A stretch of DNA of 64,000 bases from Streptomyces sp. R28. GTDB taxonomy: Bacteria; Actinomycetota; Actinomycetes; Streptomycetales; Streptomycetaceae. The position numbers were made by a program, and so were the translations under genes. This document shows positions 52,372 to 61,404 of the stretch, piece by piece. The DNA is taken from NCBI RefSeq assembly GCF_041052385.1, contig NZ_CP163439.1:8979001-9043000 (forward strand), in the 5' to 3' direction. The notes under the pieces are model-generated. The model made no database searches and had not been told where the DNA came from. It saw only the letters and a list, made by a program, of their open reading frames with translations. Positions within the stretch are counted from its first letter, which is position 1, and each line of letters begins with the position of its first letter.

Positions 52372-53145
52372 GTGGAAGATCGCGAACTGTTGTCCGGCGG
52401 AGTGAACCAGGTCGTCCGGGAAGGGGATCGCGTCAGACGTCCCGCGGGTCCGTGGAGCGCCACCGTGCAGCGGTTCCTGGCCCATCTGGCCGAGGTCGGG
52501 TTCACCGGGGCGCCGCGACCCTGCGGGCTGAGCGAGGACGGCGAAGAGGAGATCGTCGAGTTCCTGCCCGGCGATGTGGGGCACGATTTCGGCGCACCGC
52601 AGGTGCGCAGCGACGCGTCGTTGGTCGCTGCGGCGCGTCTGCTGCGCGGTCTGCACGATGCCTCGGTGAGCTTCGTGCGACAGCCGGGTGACGTGTGGCT
52701 GTTCCCGCCACGCGAGCCGGCGGAAGTGATCTGCCACGGCGACGCGGCCACGTACAACACGGTGTTCCGGGATCAACTTCCGGTCGCCTTCTTCGACTTC
52801 GACACCGCTCACCCCGGCCCCCGCCTGTGGGACGCGGTCTACACCGCGTACCGCTTCGTGCCCCTGTACGCGCCGGACGAGGTCGCGCTCACGCTGCCGG
52901 TCCCCGAGGCCCGCCGTCGGCTGACGCTCTTCGCCGACGCGTACGGCTTGTCGGACGAGGAGCGGGCCGCGTTCCCGGCCGTCGCGGCGGCGCGCCTGCG
53001 GGCGCTGGTGGAGTGGATGTACGCCGAGGCGACAGCAGGTAATCCCGCCTTCGCGAGGCACGTCGCCGACGGCCACGACCGCCGGTATCTGACCGATGCC
53101 CACTGGATCGAGAGCACCTTCGGGCCGGGCGCCGACGGGGAGTGA
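52372..53145 (+). CDS. Aminoglycoside phosphotransferase-like (APH) family kinase
   Basis: 257 residues from the GTG at 52372. The catalytic loop is HGDAATYN (HxDxxxxN) and the metal-binding DFD follows, so the kinase core is intact, while the N-terminal lobe has only a loose ATP-binding strand. APH-fold enzymes phosphorylate antibiotics, choline, or sugars; the acceptor cannot be read. It is located alone between the SDR and MOSC genes. Confidence 0.85.
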   Translation: MEDRELLSGGVNQVVREGDRVRRPAGPWSATVQRFLAHLAEVGFTGAPRPCGLSEDGEEEIVEFLPGDVGHDFGAPQVRSDASLVAAARLLRGLHDASVSFVRQPGDVWLFPPREPAEVICHGDAATYNTVFRDQLPVAFFDFDTAHPGPRLWDAVYTAYRFVPLYAPDEVALTLPVPEARRRLTLFADAYGLSDEERAAFPAVAAARLRALVEWMYAEATAGNPAFARHVADGHDRRYLTDAHWIESTFGPGADGE

Positions 53146-53227
53146 GGACGCCGCTGGTCGGGCTGCGCGGACGAGGCTCGTGGCGGCCGCCCGCCGCCAC
53201 CGCCGGGTACGCAGCCATAATTGATCT

Positions 53228-54073
53228 ATGGAGACTGTGACGGCGTTGTACCGGTATCCGGTGAAGTCGATGCTGGGGGAGGCCGTGACCGCCGTGACGG
53301 TCACGGAACGCGGAATTTCCGGCGACCGGACGTACGCCGTGCTCGACGAGACGCGCGCCGTGGCCAGCGCCAAGCATCCGCGGAAGTGGGGGGCGTTGCT
53401 GCGCTGCCGGAGCCGCCTGGACGGTTCCGGCGTGGTCCGGGTCGTGCTGCCGGACGGTACGGCCCTTCCGGTGGCCGATCCTGCTCTGGACGTGCGGCTG
53501 TCCGAGTTGCTGGGCCGCCAGGTGGCCGTATCGGCCGACGTGCCGGAGCACGGCACGCTCGAGCGCGCTGTGCCGGAGTACGAAGGCGGTGTCCCGGAGG
53601 CGGTGCGGGAGTCGGCCTCCGTCGATGCCACCGGGGAGAGCATCACGACGGGCAGCGTCGCCGCCGGCACCTTCTTCGACTTCGGGCAGGTCCATCTCGT
53701 CACCACGGCGGCCCTGGCCCGGATGCGAACCGTGTATCCCAGCGGGGACTTCGACGCGCGCCGCTTCCGGCCCAACCTGGTCGTGGACACCGACGAGGGA
53801 CCGGGCTTCCCGGAAGACGCCTGGCCGGGATCGTGCCTGCGTGTGGGCGAGGCGCTATTCCGGGTCGTGGTGCCCACACCCCGCTGCGTGGTCCCCACCC
53901 TCGGCCATGACGAACTGCCGCCGGATCCCGGCATCATGCGCGCGGTTGCCCGCGACCACCGCATACCGGTGTTCGATCTGGGGCGGCTCTCGTGCCTCGG
54001 CGTGTACCTGAAGGTGCTGGAGGCAGGGACGGTGCGGGTGGGGGACGTGGTCAGGGTGCAGGACGCTGCGTGA
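53228..54073 (+). CDS. MOSC-domain protein (molybdenum cofactor sulfurase C-terminal type)
   Basis: 281 residues. The N-terminal beta barrel (LYRYPVKSMLGEAV) and the MOSC core, with FRPNLVVDT and the conserved cysteine in VPTPRCVVPT, identify the family. MOSC proteins bind a sulfurated molybdenum cofactor or handle thiol sulfur, for example in detoxification of N-hydroxylated compounds. It lies 82 bases after the APH gene on the same strand. Confidence 0.9.
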   Translation: METVTALYRYPVKSMLGEAVTAVTVTERGISGDRTYAVLDETRAVASAKHPRKWGALLRCRSRLDGSGVVRVVLPDGTALPVADPALDVRLSELLGRQVAVSADVPEHGTLERAVPEYEGGVPEAVRESASVDATGESITTGSVAAGTFFDFGQVHLVTTAALARMRTVYPSGDFDARRFRPNLVVDTDEGPGFPEDAWPGSCLRVGEALFRVVVPTPRCVVPTLGHDELPPDPGIMRAVARDHRIPVFDLGRLSCLGVYLKVLEAGTVRVGDVVRVQDAA

Positions 54074-54297
54074 CCATCGAGCCCGCGCGGCATCGACTAG
54101 GAACGGGCGTGCCTCGCGCGAAGCGACCGGCCTCGCGGTCTGCAGGGTCGACTCCGCCATGGGCTTCGCCGGCCTCACGGTCGTCATCGCGCCGGCCGGG
54201 CTGACGGTGGTCGGTGTGCACGTACGGCGGGAGAGCAGGCTTACCCCCCGCTCCGGCTCATAGGCAGTTCCCCGGCCGACGCGTAACGTGAACGAGC

Positions 54298-54390
54298 ATG
54301 AAGATCCCCGTCACCACCGCGTGCTGTCGCACACTGCTGTCACCAGCCGGACGACAGGCCTCTGATCAGCGAGGGGACGGGCCCGCGTGA
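54298..54390 (+). CDS. Possible 30-residue leader ORF upstream of the peptidase operon
   Basis: An ATG at 54298 opens a 30-codon frame beginning MKIPVTTACCRTLLSPAGRQ that ends in a TGA overlapping the GTG start of the M55 gene. It contains two adjacent cysteines. A TAACGT box about 10 bases upstream suggests a leaderless transcript. It could be an attenuating leader peptide or only chance; there is no ribosome site. Confidence 0.35.
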   Translation: MKIPVTTACCRTLLSPAGRQASDQRGDGPA

Positions 54391-55220
54391 AAATTCTCAT
54401 CAGCGCCGACATGGAGGGCGCCACCGGCGTGACCTGGCCGGCCGACGTGCTGCCCGGAACGCCGCAGTGGGAGCGGTGCCGGGGGATGTTCACCTCGGAC
54501 GTCAATGCCGCGGTGCTGGGATTCTTCCAGGGCGGTGCCGACGAGGTCGTCATCAACGAGGCCCACTGGACCATGCGCAATCTGCTGCTGGAACGGCTCG
54601 ACGAGCGCGCGGAGATGCTCACCGGCCGGCACAAGACGCTGTCCATGGTCGAGGGGGTGCAGCACGGCGACGTGGACGGCATCGCCTTCGTCGGCTACCA
54701 CGCGGGCGCCGGCATGGAGGGCGTCCTCGCGCACACCTACCTCGCCAACTCCATCACCGGGGTGTGGCTGAACGACGTCCGGGCGAGCGAGGGGCTGCTG
54801 AACGCGCACGTCGTCGCCGAGTACGGCGTGCCCGTCGTGCTCGTCACCGGCGACGACGTGGCCTGCGAGGACGCGCTCGGCTACGCGCCCGAGGCGCTGA
54901 AGGTCGCCGTCAAGGACCACGTCTCGCGGTACGCGGCCGTGTGCCGTACGCCGGCCAGGACCGCCGCCGACATCCGGGCCGCCGCCACGGAGGCGGGCGC
55001 GCTGGCGGTCCGTCAGGAGCCGGTGAGCGAGGGACCGTTCACCGTCGCCGTCGAGTTCGACGCCGAGCATCTCGCGATGGCCGCCACCGTCGTCCCGGGT
55101 GTCGAACGTATCGGCGAGCGAAAGGTGGCGTACACCAGCGAGCGCATGTACGAGGGAATCCGTACCTTCAAGGCAGTGACCACGATCGCCTCGGCCGCGG
55201 TGGAGGAGCAGTATGGCTGA
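54387..55220 (+). CDS. M55-family D-aminopeptidase (DppA-like)
   Basis: 277 residues from the GTG at 54387. D8 and E10 in ISADMEGATG and H105 in VGYHAGAG are zinc ligands of the M55 fold; the remaining ligands fit the family. DppA removes D-amino acids from the N-terminus of peptides, for example D-Ala-D-Ala. First enzyme of a four-gene operon; its stop overlaps the M20 start by 8 bases. The four gene products probably degrade peptides containing D-amino acids, such as wall fragments. Confidence 0.9.
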   Translation: MKILISADMEGATGVTWPADVLPGTPQWERCRGMFTSDVNAAVLGFFQGGADEVVINEAHWTMRNLLLERLDERAEMLTGRHKTLSMVEGVQHGDVDGIAFVGYHAGAGMEGVLAHTYLANSITGVWLNDVRASEGLLNAHVVAEYGVPVVLVTGDDVACEDALGYAPEALKVAVKDHVSRYAAVCRTPARTAADIRAAATEAGALAVRQEPVSEGPFTVAVEFDAEHLAMAATVVPGVERIGERKVAYTSERMYEGIRTFKAVTTIASAAVEEQYG

Positions 55221-56517
55221 CCAGCAGGCACTGGACGAGGTCGTGACGTTCACCTCCGACCTCATCCGCGTCGACACGACCAACCGGGGCGGCGGCGACT
55301 GCCAGGAGCGCCCCGCCGCCGAGTACGCCGCCGCGCGGCTCGCCGAGGCGGGCCTGGAGCCCACCCTGTTGGAGCGCACCAAAGGCCGGACGAACGTCGT
55401 CGCCCGCATCGAGGGCACCGACCCGTCGGCCGGCGCCCTGCTCGTGCACGGCCATCTCGACGTGGTGCCCGCGCAGGCCGCCGAGTGGACCGTGCACCCC
55501 TTCTCCGGGGAGATCCGCGACGGGGTGGTGTGGGGGCGGGGCGCGGTCGACATGAAGAACATGGACGCGATGATCCTGGCCGTCGTCCGGGCCTGGGTCC
55601 GGGAGGGTGTACGGCCCCGGAGGGACGTCGTGATCGCGTTCACCGCCGATGAGGAGGCGAGCGCCGAGGACGGCTCCGGATTCCTCGCCGACCGGCATGC
55701 GGGGCTCTTCGAGGGCTGCACCGAGGGCATCAGCGAGGCCGGCGCGTTCACCGTCCACGACGGCAGCGGGCGGCAGATCTACCCCATCGCGGCGGGTGAG
55801 CGGGGCACCGGCTGGGTCAAGCTCACGGCCCGCGGGAGGGCGGCGCACGGCTCCAGACCCAACCGGGAGAACGCGGTGACCCGCCTGGCCGCGGCCGTCA
55901 CCCGCATCGGCGCCCACGAGTGGCCGCTGCGACTGACCCCGACGGTCCGCGCCGCCCTCACCGAACTCGCCGCGCTGTACGGCCTGGAGGCCGACCTGGA
56001 CGACGTGGACGGCCTGCTGGAGAAGCTCGGCCCGGCGGCCGGGCTCGTCGAGGCGACCGTCCGCAACAGTGCCAACCCCACGATGCTGGAGGCGGGGTAC
56101 AAGGTCAACGTGATCCCGGGGGAGGCCGTGGCCTACGTCGACGGCCGGTATCTCCCCGGCGTCGAGGACGAGTTCCGTGCCACCCTCGACGAGCTCACCG
56201 GCCCCGACGTGGAGTGGGAGTTCCACCACCGCGAGGTGGCCCTCCAGTCGCCGGTGGACTCGCCGACGTACGCCCGTATGCGTGCCGCCGTCGAGGAGTT
56301 CGCGCCCGAGGGGCACGTGGTGCCGTACTGCATGCCCGGCGGCACGGACGCCAAGCAGTTCTCACGGCTCGGCATCACCGGCTACGGCTTCTCCCCGCTG
56401 AAGCTGCCGGAGGGCTACGACTACGGGGCCATGTTCCACGGCGTCGACGAGCGCGTGCCGGTCGAGGCACTGCACTTCGGTGTCCGTGTACTCGACCGGT
56501 TTCTGCGGACGGCCTAG
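55213..56517 (+). CDS. M20-family metallopeptidase
   Basis: 434 residues. Zinc ligands of the M20 family are in HGHLDVVP, GRGAVDMKNM (the bridging aspartate) and ADEEASAED (the general base glutamate and a ligand), and a dimerisation domain is inserted in the second half. It cleaves dipeptides or N-acyl amino acids. It starts inside the M55 gene (8-base overlap) and ends 17 bases before the S9 gene. The exact substrate is not readable. Confidence 0.9.
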   Translation: MADQQALDEVVTFTSDLIRVDTTNRGGGDCQERPAAEYAAARLAEAGLEPTLLERTKGRTNVVARIEGTDPSAGALLVHGHLDVVPAQAAEWTVHPFSGEIRDGVVWGRGAVDMKNMDAMILAVVRAWVREGVRPRRDVVIAFTADEEASAEDGSGFLADRHAGLFEGCTEGISEAGAFTVHDGSGRQIYPIAAGERGTGWVKLTARGRAAHGSRPNRENAVTRLAAAVTRIGAHEWPLRLTPTVRAALTELAALYGLEADLDDVDGLLEKLGPAAGLVEATVRNSANPTMLEAGYKVNVIPGEAVAYVDGRYLPGVEDEFRATLDELTGPDVEWEFHHREVALQSPVDSPTYARMRAAVEEFAPEGHVVPYCMPGGTDAKQFSRLGITGYGFSPLKLPEGYDYGAMFHGVDERVPVEALHFGVRVLDRFLRTA

Positions 56518-56534
56518 GGGAGTTGAGGGAGACA

Positions 56535-58487
56535 GTGCGGACGCTGGCGTACGGGTCCTGGCCCTCGCCCATCGACGCGGCCCTCGCCGCCACGCACGAC
56601 GGGCACCCCGAATATGTGGGCTTCGTCGGCGACGAGCCGTGGTGGATCGAGCCGCGGCCCACGGAGGGTGGGCGGCGCGCCCTCGTGCGGCGGCGGGCCG
56701 ACGGCCGGGAGGAGTCGGTGCTGCCCGCTCCGTGGAACGTGCGCAGCCGGGTCGTCGAGTACGGCGGACACCCGTGGGCCGGCGCGGTGGTCGACGGCCG
56801 CCCGCTCGTCGTCTTCGTCGACTTCGCCGACCGGCGGCTCTACCGGTACGAGGAGGACGGCGAGCCGACCCCGATCACTCCCGTGTCCCGGGTGGGCGGT
56901 GGACTGCGCTGGGTGGAGCCGCAGTTGCGGCTCGGGTCCGGTGAAGTGTGGTGCGTGCTGGAGGAGTTCACCGGCGAGGGGCCCGCCGATGTGCGGCGTG
57001 TCCTGGCCGCCGTCCCGCTGGACGGCTCGGCGGCCGAGGACCGGGCCGCCGTACGCGAACTCACCGACGACCGGCACCGGTTCGTCACCGGAGCGCGGAT
57101 CTCGCCCGACGGGCAGCGCGCGGCATGGCTCGCCTGGGACCATCCGCGGATGCCGTGGGACGGTACGGAGCTGCTGGTCGCGGACATCGGCGCCGACGGC
57201 ACGCTCGGCGGCCCGCGGACCGTCGCCGGGGGCCCGCAGGAGTCGATCGCGCAGGTCGACTGGGCGGCCGACGGGCGGCTGTTGTACGCGAGCGATCGCA
57301 GCGGCTGGTGGAACCTCTACCGGGACGGTGAACCCCTGTGCCCGCGCGAGGAGGAGTTCGGCGGGCCGCTGTGGAAGCCGGGCCTGCGCTGGTTCGCGCC
57401 GCTGACGGACGGGCTCGTCGCCGTGGTGCACGGTCGCGGGTCGACCGCCCTCGGCGTGCTGGATCCGGAGACCGGTGAGATCGTCGATGCGGCGGGCCCC
57501 TGGACGGAGTTCGAACCCACGCTCGCGGTGCACGGCGAGCTGGTGGTCGCCGTCGGCGCCAGCCCTCGCAGCGCGCACGAGGTGGTCGAACTCGACACCT
57601 GGATGGGCCGGGCCAGGGTCATCGGCGCCGAGCACGACGACGCCGTCGACCCCGCCTACTACCCCGAACCGCAGATCCGCACCTTCACCGGCCCCGCCGG
57701 ACACGACATCCACGCGCACATCTACCCGCCCCACAACCCCGGGTGCGTGGCCCCCGCCGACACACCGCCGCCGTTCGTCGTCTGGGCGCACGGCGGCCCG
57801 ACCGGGCGGGCGCCCCTCGTCCTGGACCTGGCCATCGCCTACTTCACCTCGCGCGGCATCGGGGTCGCCGAGGTCAACTACGGCGGTTCCACCGGGTACG
57901 GCCGGGCGTACCGCAACCGGTTGCGCGAGCAGTGGGGCGTGGTCGACGTCGAGGACTGCGCGGCCGTCGCGCTCGCCCTCGCCGACGAGGGCACCGCCGA
58001 CCGCGACCGGCTCGCCATCCGGGGCGGCAGCGCGGGCGGCTGGACCACGGCGGCGTCGCTCACCACGACCGACGTCTACGCCTGCGGCACGATCCTCTAC
58101 CCCATTCTCGACCTGGCCGACTGGGGCGCCGGGGAGACCCACGACTTCGAGTCGCGGTACCTGGAGTCCCTGGTCGGACCGCCGGCCGAGGTGCCGGCAC
58201 GGTACGCGGAACGGTCCCCCGCCGCGCACACCGACCGTCTCACCGTGCCGTTCCTGCTGCTGCAGGGCCTGGACGACGTCATCTGCCCGCCCACCCAGTG
58301 CGAGCGGTTCCTGGCCCGCATGGAGGGCCGCGGGGTGCCGCACGCCTACCTCGCCTTCGAGGGGGAGGGGCACGGCTTCCGGCGGGCGGAGACGATGATC
58401 CGCGTCCTGGAGTCCGAACTCTCCCTGTACGCCCAGGTCTTCGGGCTGAACCCGCCCGGGGTCCCGACACTGGAGCTCACCGAGTGA
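56535..58487 (+). CDS. Prolyl oligopeptidase-family (S9) peptidase
   Basis: 650 residues from the GTG at 56535 (GAGGGAG upstream). An N-terminal seven-bladed propeller region with WD-like blades is followed by an alpha/beta-hydrolase domain: the nucleophile S499 in RGGSAGGW, and the C-terminal catalytic aspartate and histidine in LQGLDDVICPP and EGEGHGF. It is of the dipeptidyl-/acylaminoacyl-peptidase class with no signal peptide, so it acts on peptides in the cytoplasm. It overlaps the S66 start by 4 bases (GTGA). Confidence 0.92.
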   Translation: MRTLAYGSWPSPIDAALAATHDGHPEYVGFVGDEPWWIEPRPTEGGRRALVRRRADGREESVLPAPWNVRSRVVEYGGHPWAGAVVDGRPLVVFVDFADRRLYRYEEDGEPTPITPVSRVGGGLRWVEPQLRLGSGEVWCVLEEFTGEGPADVRRVLAAVPLDGSAAEDRAAVRELTDDRHRFVTGARISPDGQRAAWLAWDHPRMPWDGTELLVADIGADGTLGGPRTVAGGPQESIAQVDWAADGRLLYASDRSGWWNLYRDGEPLCPREEEFGGPLWKPGLRWFAPLTDGLVAVVHGRGSTALGVLDPETGEIVDAAGPWTEFEPTLAVHGELVVAVGASPRSAHEVVELDTWMGRARVIGAEHDDAVDPAYYPEPQIRTFTGPAGHDIHAHIYPPHNPGCVAPADTPPPFVVWAHGGPTGRAPLVLDLAIAYFTSRGIGVAEVNYGGSTGYGRAYRNRLREQWGVVDVEDCAAVALALADEGTADRDRLAIRGGSAGGWTTAASLTTTDVYACGTILYPILDLADWGAGETHDFESRYLESLVGPPAEVPARYAERSPAAHTDRLTVPFLLLQGLDDVICPPTQCERFLARMEGRGVPHAYLAFEGEGHGFRRAETMIRVLESELSLYAQVFGLNPPGVPTLELTE

Positions 58488-59419
58488 ATCAGTCCGTACG
58501 GCCACTGGTACGGCCGTCCCGGCTCGCCCCCGGCGCCCGCGTGGCCGTCGTCGCCCCCAGCGGGCCCGTGCCCGAGGAACGGCTGCAGGCCGGACTCGAC
58601 GTGCTGCGGGGCTGGGATCTCGACCCGGTGGTGGCGCCCCATGTGCTCGACCGGCACGACGCGTTCGGCTATCTGGCGGGCACGGACGCCGACCGGGCCG
58701 CCGATCTGCAGACCGCCTGGTGCGATCCGTCCGTGGACGCGGTGCTGTGTGCCCGGGGCGGCTACGGAGTGCAGCGGATGATCGACCTCCTCGACTGGGA
58801 GGCGATGCGGGCGGCCGGACCGAAGGTCTTCGTCGGCTTCAGCGACATCACCGTGCTGCACGAGGCGTTCGCCTCGCGGCTGGGTCTGGTCACGCTCTAC
58901 GGGCCGATGGCGGCGGGCATCGACTTCATCAAGAACGCGCGGGCGCAGGAGCACCTGAAGGCCACGCTGTTCGAGCCGGAGTCGGTGCGCACGATCACCT
59001 CCACCGGGTCCGCGCTGGTCCCCGGCCGGGCGCGGGGCGTCACGCTCGGCGGCTGCCTCTGCCTGCTCGCCGCCGAGGCGGGCACCCCGCACGCCAGGAG
59101 GTCCGCGCGCGGCGGACTGCTGTGCCTGGAGGACGTGGGCGAGGAGACGTACCGGCTCGACCGCTATCTCACCCAACTCCTTCGCGTCGGCCTGTTCGAC
59201 GGAGTGCGGGGCGTGCTGCTCGGGTCGTGGCAGGAGTGCGAGCCGTACGAGCGGGTGCGTGCGCTGCTCATGGACCGGTTGGGTGGCCTCGGTGTGCCCG
59301 TTGTGGAGGAGTTCGGGTTCGGGCACTGTGAAGGTGCGCTGACGGTCCCCTTCGGGGTCGGCGCCGAACTCGACGCCGACGCGGGGACGTTGATCCTCGA
59401 CGAACCCGCCCTGCGCTGA
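58484..59419 (+). CDS. LD-carboxypeptidase (S66 family)
   Basis: 311 residues from the GTG at 58484. The catalytic triad of the family is visible as the serine in VGFSDIT, the glutamate in CLEDVGE and the histidine in FGHCEG. LdcA-type enzymes remove D-alanine from L,D-linked tetrapeptides of recycled murein; the MccF branch cleaves related amide bonds and gives immunity to peptide-nucleotide antibiotics. It ends the four-gene operon that begins with the M55 D-aminopeptidase, which supports a role in D-peptide turnover. Confidence 0.9.
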   Translation: MNQSVRPLVRPSRLAPGARVAVVAPSGPVPEERLQAGLDVLRGWDLDPVVAPHVLDRHDAFGYLAGTDADRAADLQTAWCDPSVDAVLCARGGYGVQRMIDLLDWEAMRAAGPKVFVGFSDITVLHEAFASRLGLVTLYGPMAAGIDFIKNARAQEHLKATLFEPESVRTITSTGSALVPGRARGVTLGGCLCLLAAEAGTPHARRSARGGLLCLEDVGEETYRLDRYLTQLLRVGLFDGVRGVLLGSWQECEPYERVRALLMDRLGGLGVPVVEEFGFGHCEGALTVPFGVGAELDADAGTLILDEPALR

Positions 59420-59474
59420 GCACTGTTCACTGAATCTCCGTCAAGAAACCTCCGTCGCGCCGATTGACCCCGTC

Positions 59475-59486
59475 TGACACGTGTCA
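59475..59486. promoter_or_regulatory. Perfect palindrome upstream of the S15 hydrolase gene
   Basis: TGACACGTGTCA is a 12-base perfect palindrome 76 bases upstream of the S15 hydrolase start. Palindromes with a TGACA core are common operators, but no regulator can be named. Confidence 0.35.
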
Positions 59487-59496
59487 CACCATGACA

Positions 59497-59522
59497 ACCG
59501 GCCAGTACTTACTGGTCGGTAA
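59497..59522. promoter_or_regulatory. TetR-type operator-like palindrome upstream of the S15 hydrolase
   Basis: The 24 bases 59497-59520 form an imperfect palindrome (ACCG-CCAGTA and TACTGG-CGGT), with TTACTGGTCGGTAA at 59509-59522 inside. It is about 40 bases before the start, close to where a promoter would be, and has the shape of TetR-family sites. It resembles the site at 37348. Confidence 0.4.
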
Positions 59523-59561
59523 GCAGGGCTGTTCCCAGCGCGCCTCAATGTGGAGGTCTCC

Positions 59562-61346
59562 GTGTCCCGTCGTGTGCCCAGATCCCCAGGGCCTGCCGCG
59601 CTCGCTCTCGTCCTCGGCGCCACACTCACCGCACCCCTCGCGCTCACCGCTCCGGCCGCCGCCGCGACCGGCCAGGTCACCGTCACCGCCCTGAAGTTCA
59701 CCGTCCAGGCAGGCGGCCGTACCTGCACGGTCGACGCCGACCTGTACCGGCCCGCGGACGTGGACCGCGCCCACCGCGCGCCCGCCGTCCTCGCCACCAA
59801 CGGCTTCGGCGGCAGCAAGTCCGACGGCTCGACCGACGCCATCGGCAAGGCCTTCGCCCAGCGCGGATACGTCTCCCTCGTCTACTCGGGGCTCGGTTTC
59901 GGCAAGTCCGGCTGCCTGATCTCGCTCGACGACCCCACCATCGACGGCGTCGCCGCCTCGCGGCTGGTCGACTTCCTGGGCGGCAGACGCGCCGCCGACG
60001 ACGGCACCAAGGCCGACTTCGTCACCCTCGACGCCCCCGGCGACCCGCGCGTCGGCATGGTGGGCGGCTCCTACGGCGGGGCCATCCAGCTGGCCACGGC
60101 CGCAGTCGACCGGCGACTCGACGCCCTGGTCCCGATGATCACCTGGAACGACCTGGCGTACTCCCTCGACCCGAACAACGCCATAGGCAGCGGCAGCGTG
60201 CCCGGCGCCTTCAAATGGCAGTGGGCCAACGGCTTCTACCTCATCGGCGAGGGCCAGCCCCTGCTGGAGCCGAGCCTGGACCCCTCCCGCATCAACTCCC
60301 TCGCCTGTCTGCACTTCGTCACCAAGGCCTGCGACACCGTCCGCAACCTCAACTCCGGCCGCTACCCGGCGAAGCAGACCGCCGAGCTGCTCGCCTACGC
60401 ACGCAGCGTCTCGCCGGTGTCGTACCTGAACCGCGTCAAGGCACCCACCCTCCTCGTGCAGGGCCAGGCCGACAGCCTCTTCAACCTGAACGAGGCGACG
60501 GCGACGTACAAGACGCTCAAGGGCCAGGGGACACCGACGAAGATGATCTGGCAGTCCTGGGGTCACAGCGGCGGCATCACCGACCCCGCCGCCGGTGAAC
60601 TCAACCTCGGCCAGGGGAACTTGGACACCAGCTACGTCGGCCGCCGCATCCTCGCCTGGTTCGACCGCTACCTGGGGAAGAAGAGCGTCGACACGGGCCC
60701 GGCCTTCGCCTACTACCGCGACTGGATCACCGACCCCGACGGCACCTACGCCACCGCCGACCGCGTCCCCGCCCCGAGCCGGACCCTCTACCTGTCCGGT
60801 GACGGCAAACTCGTCGACAACCGCAGCAAGGTGGCGCGCGGCAGCCGTACGTACACCAACTGGCTCGTCTCCACGAGCCATTCGGAGAGCTCGCTGTACG
60901 GGATCCTCGGGCTGCCGGACCCGGCGCCGTACGACACCCCGGGCACCTACCTCGGCTGGACCAGCGAGCCGCTCGGGCGCACCACCGACGTCGTGGGTGC
61001 GCCCCGGGCCACGCTGAAGGTCGTCTCCCCGAAGGCCGAGCGGACCCAGCACTCCGAGGACGCCGCCGACAAGCTCGTCCTGTTCGCCAAGCTGTACGAC
61101 GTCGCCCCCGACGGCAGCCGGACGCTGGTGCACCGGCTGGTCGCGCCGGTGCGGGTGCCCGACGTCACGGAGAGCTTCACCGTGACCCTGCCGGGGATCG
61201 TGCACCGGTTCGAGAAGGGGCACCGGCTGCGGTTCGTGATCGCTGCGAGTGACGACGCGTACTTCGGGAACCGGGGGATCAAGCCGGTGACCGTGGTCAG
61301 CGCGCCCAAGGACACGGGGGTGCTCCAGCTGCCGGTGGTCGGCTGA
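59562..61346 (+). CDS. Secreted CocE/NonD-type hydrolase (S15 peptidase family)
   Basis: 594 residues from the GTG at 59562, chosen because GGAGG lies 5 bases upstream. A Sec signal peptide ends near the APAAAA region. The alpha/beta-hydrolase core has the nucleophile in VGGSYGGA near residue 170, with a C-terminal beta-sandwich (jelly roll) domain typical of X-Pro dipeptidyl-peptidases and cocaine esterase. It would hydrolyse an ester or a proline-containing peptide outside the cell. It is monocistronic. Confidence 0.88.
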   Translation: MSRRVPRSPGPAALALVLGATLTAPLALTAPAAAATGQVTVTALKFTVQAGGRTCTVDADLYRPADVDRAHRAPAVLATNGFGGSKSDGSTDAIGKAFAQRGYVSLVYSGLGFGKSGCLISLDDPTIDGVAASRLVDFLGGRRAADDGTKADFVTLDAPGDPRVGMVGGSYGGAIQLATAAVDRRLDALVPMITWNDLAYSLDPNNAIGSGSVPGAFKWQWANGFYLIGEGQPLLEPSLDPSRINSLACLHFVTKACDTVRNLNSGRYPAKQTAELLAYARSVSPVSYLNRVKAPTLLVQGQADSLFNLNEATATYKTLKGQGTPTKMIWQSWGHSGGITDPAAGELNLGQGNLDTSYVGRRILAWFDRYLGKKSVDTGPAFAYYRDWITDPDGTYATADRVPAPSRTLYLSGDGKLVDNRSKVARGSRTYTNWLVSTSHSESSLYGILGLPDPAPYDTPGTYLGWTSEPLGRTTDVVGAPRATLKVVSPKAERTQHSEDAADKLVLFAKLYDVAPDGSRTLVHRLVAPVRVPDVTESFTVTLPGIVHRFEKGHRLRFVIAASDDAYFGNRGIKPVTVVSAPKDTGVLQLPVVG

Positions 61347-61367
61347 GCGGGCCGGGAGAGCCGCTCA
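61344..61367. terminator. Hairpin at the end of the S15 hydrolase gene
   Basis: TGAGCGG (61344-61350, including the stop codon) pairs with CCGCTCA (61361-61367) around a 10-base loop. It is weaker than the other terminators in this window. Confidence 0.4.
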
Positions 61368-61404
61368 CCGTGCGTGATCGCATCCTCGGGAGCATCCTTG
61401 TCGT

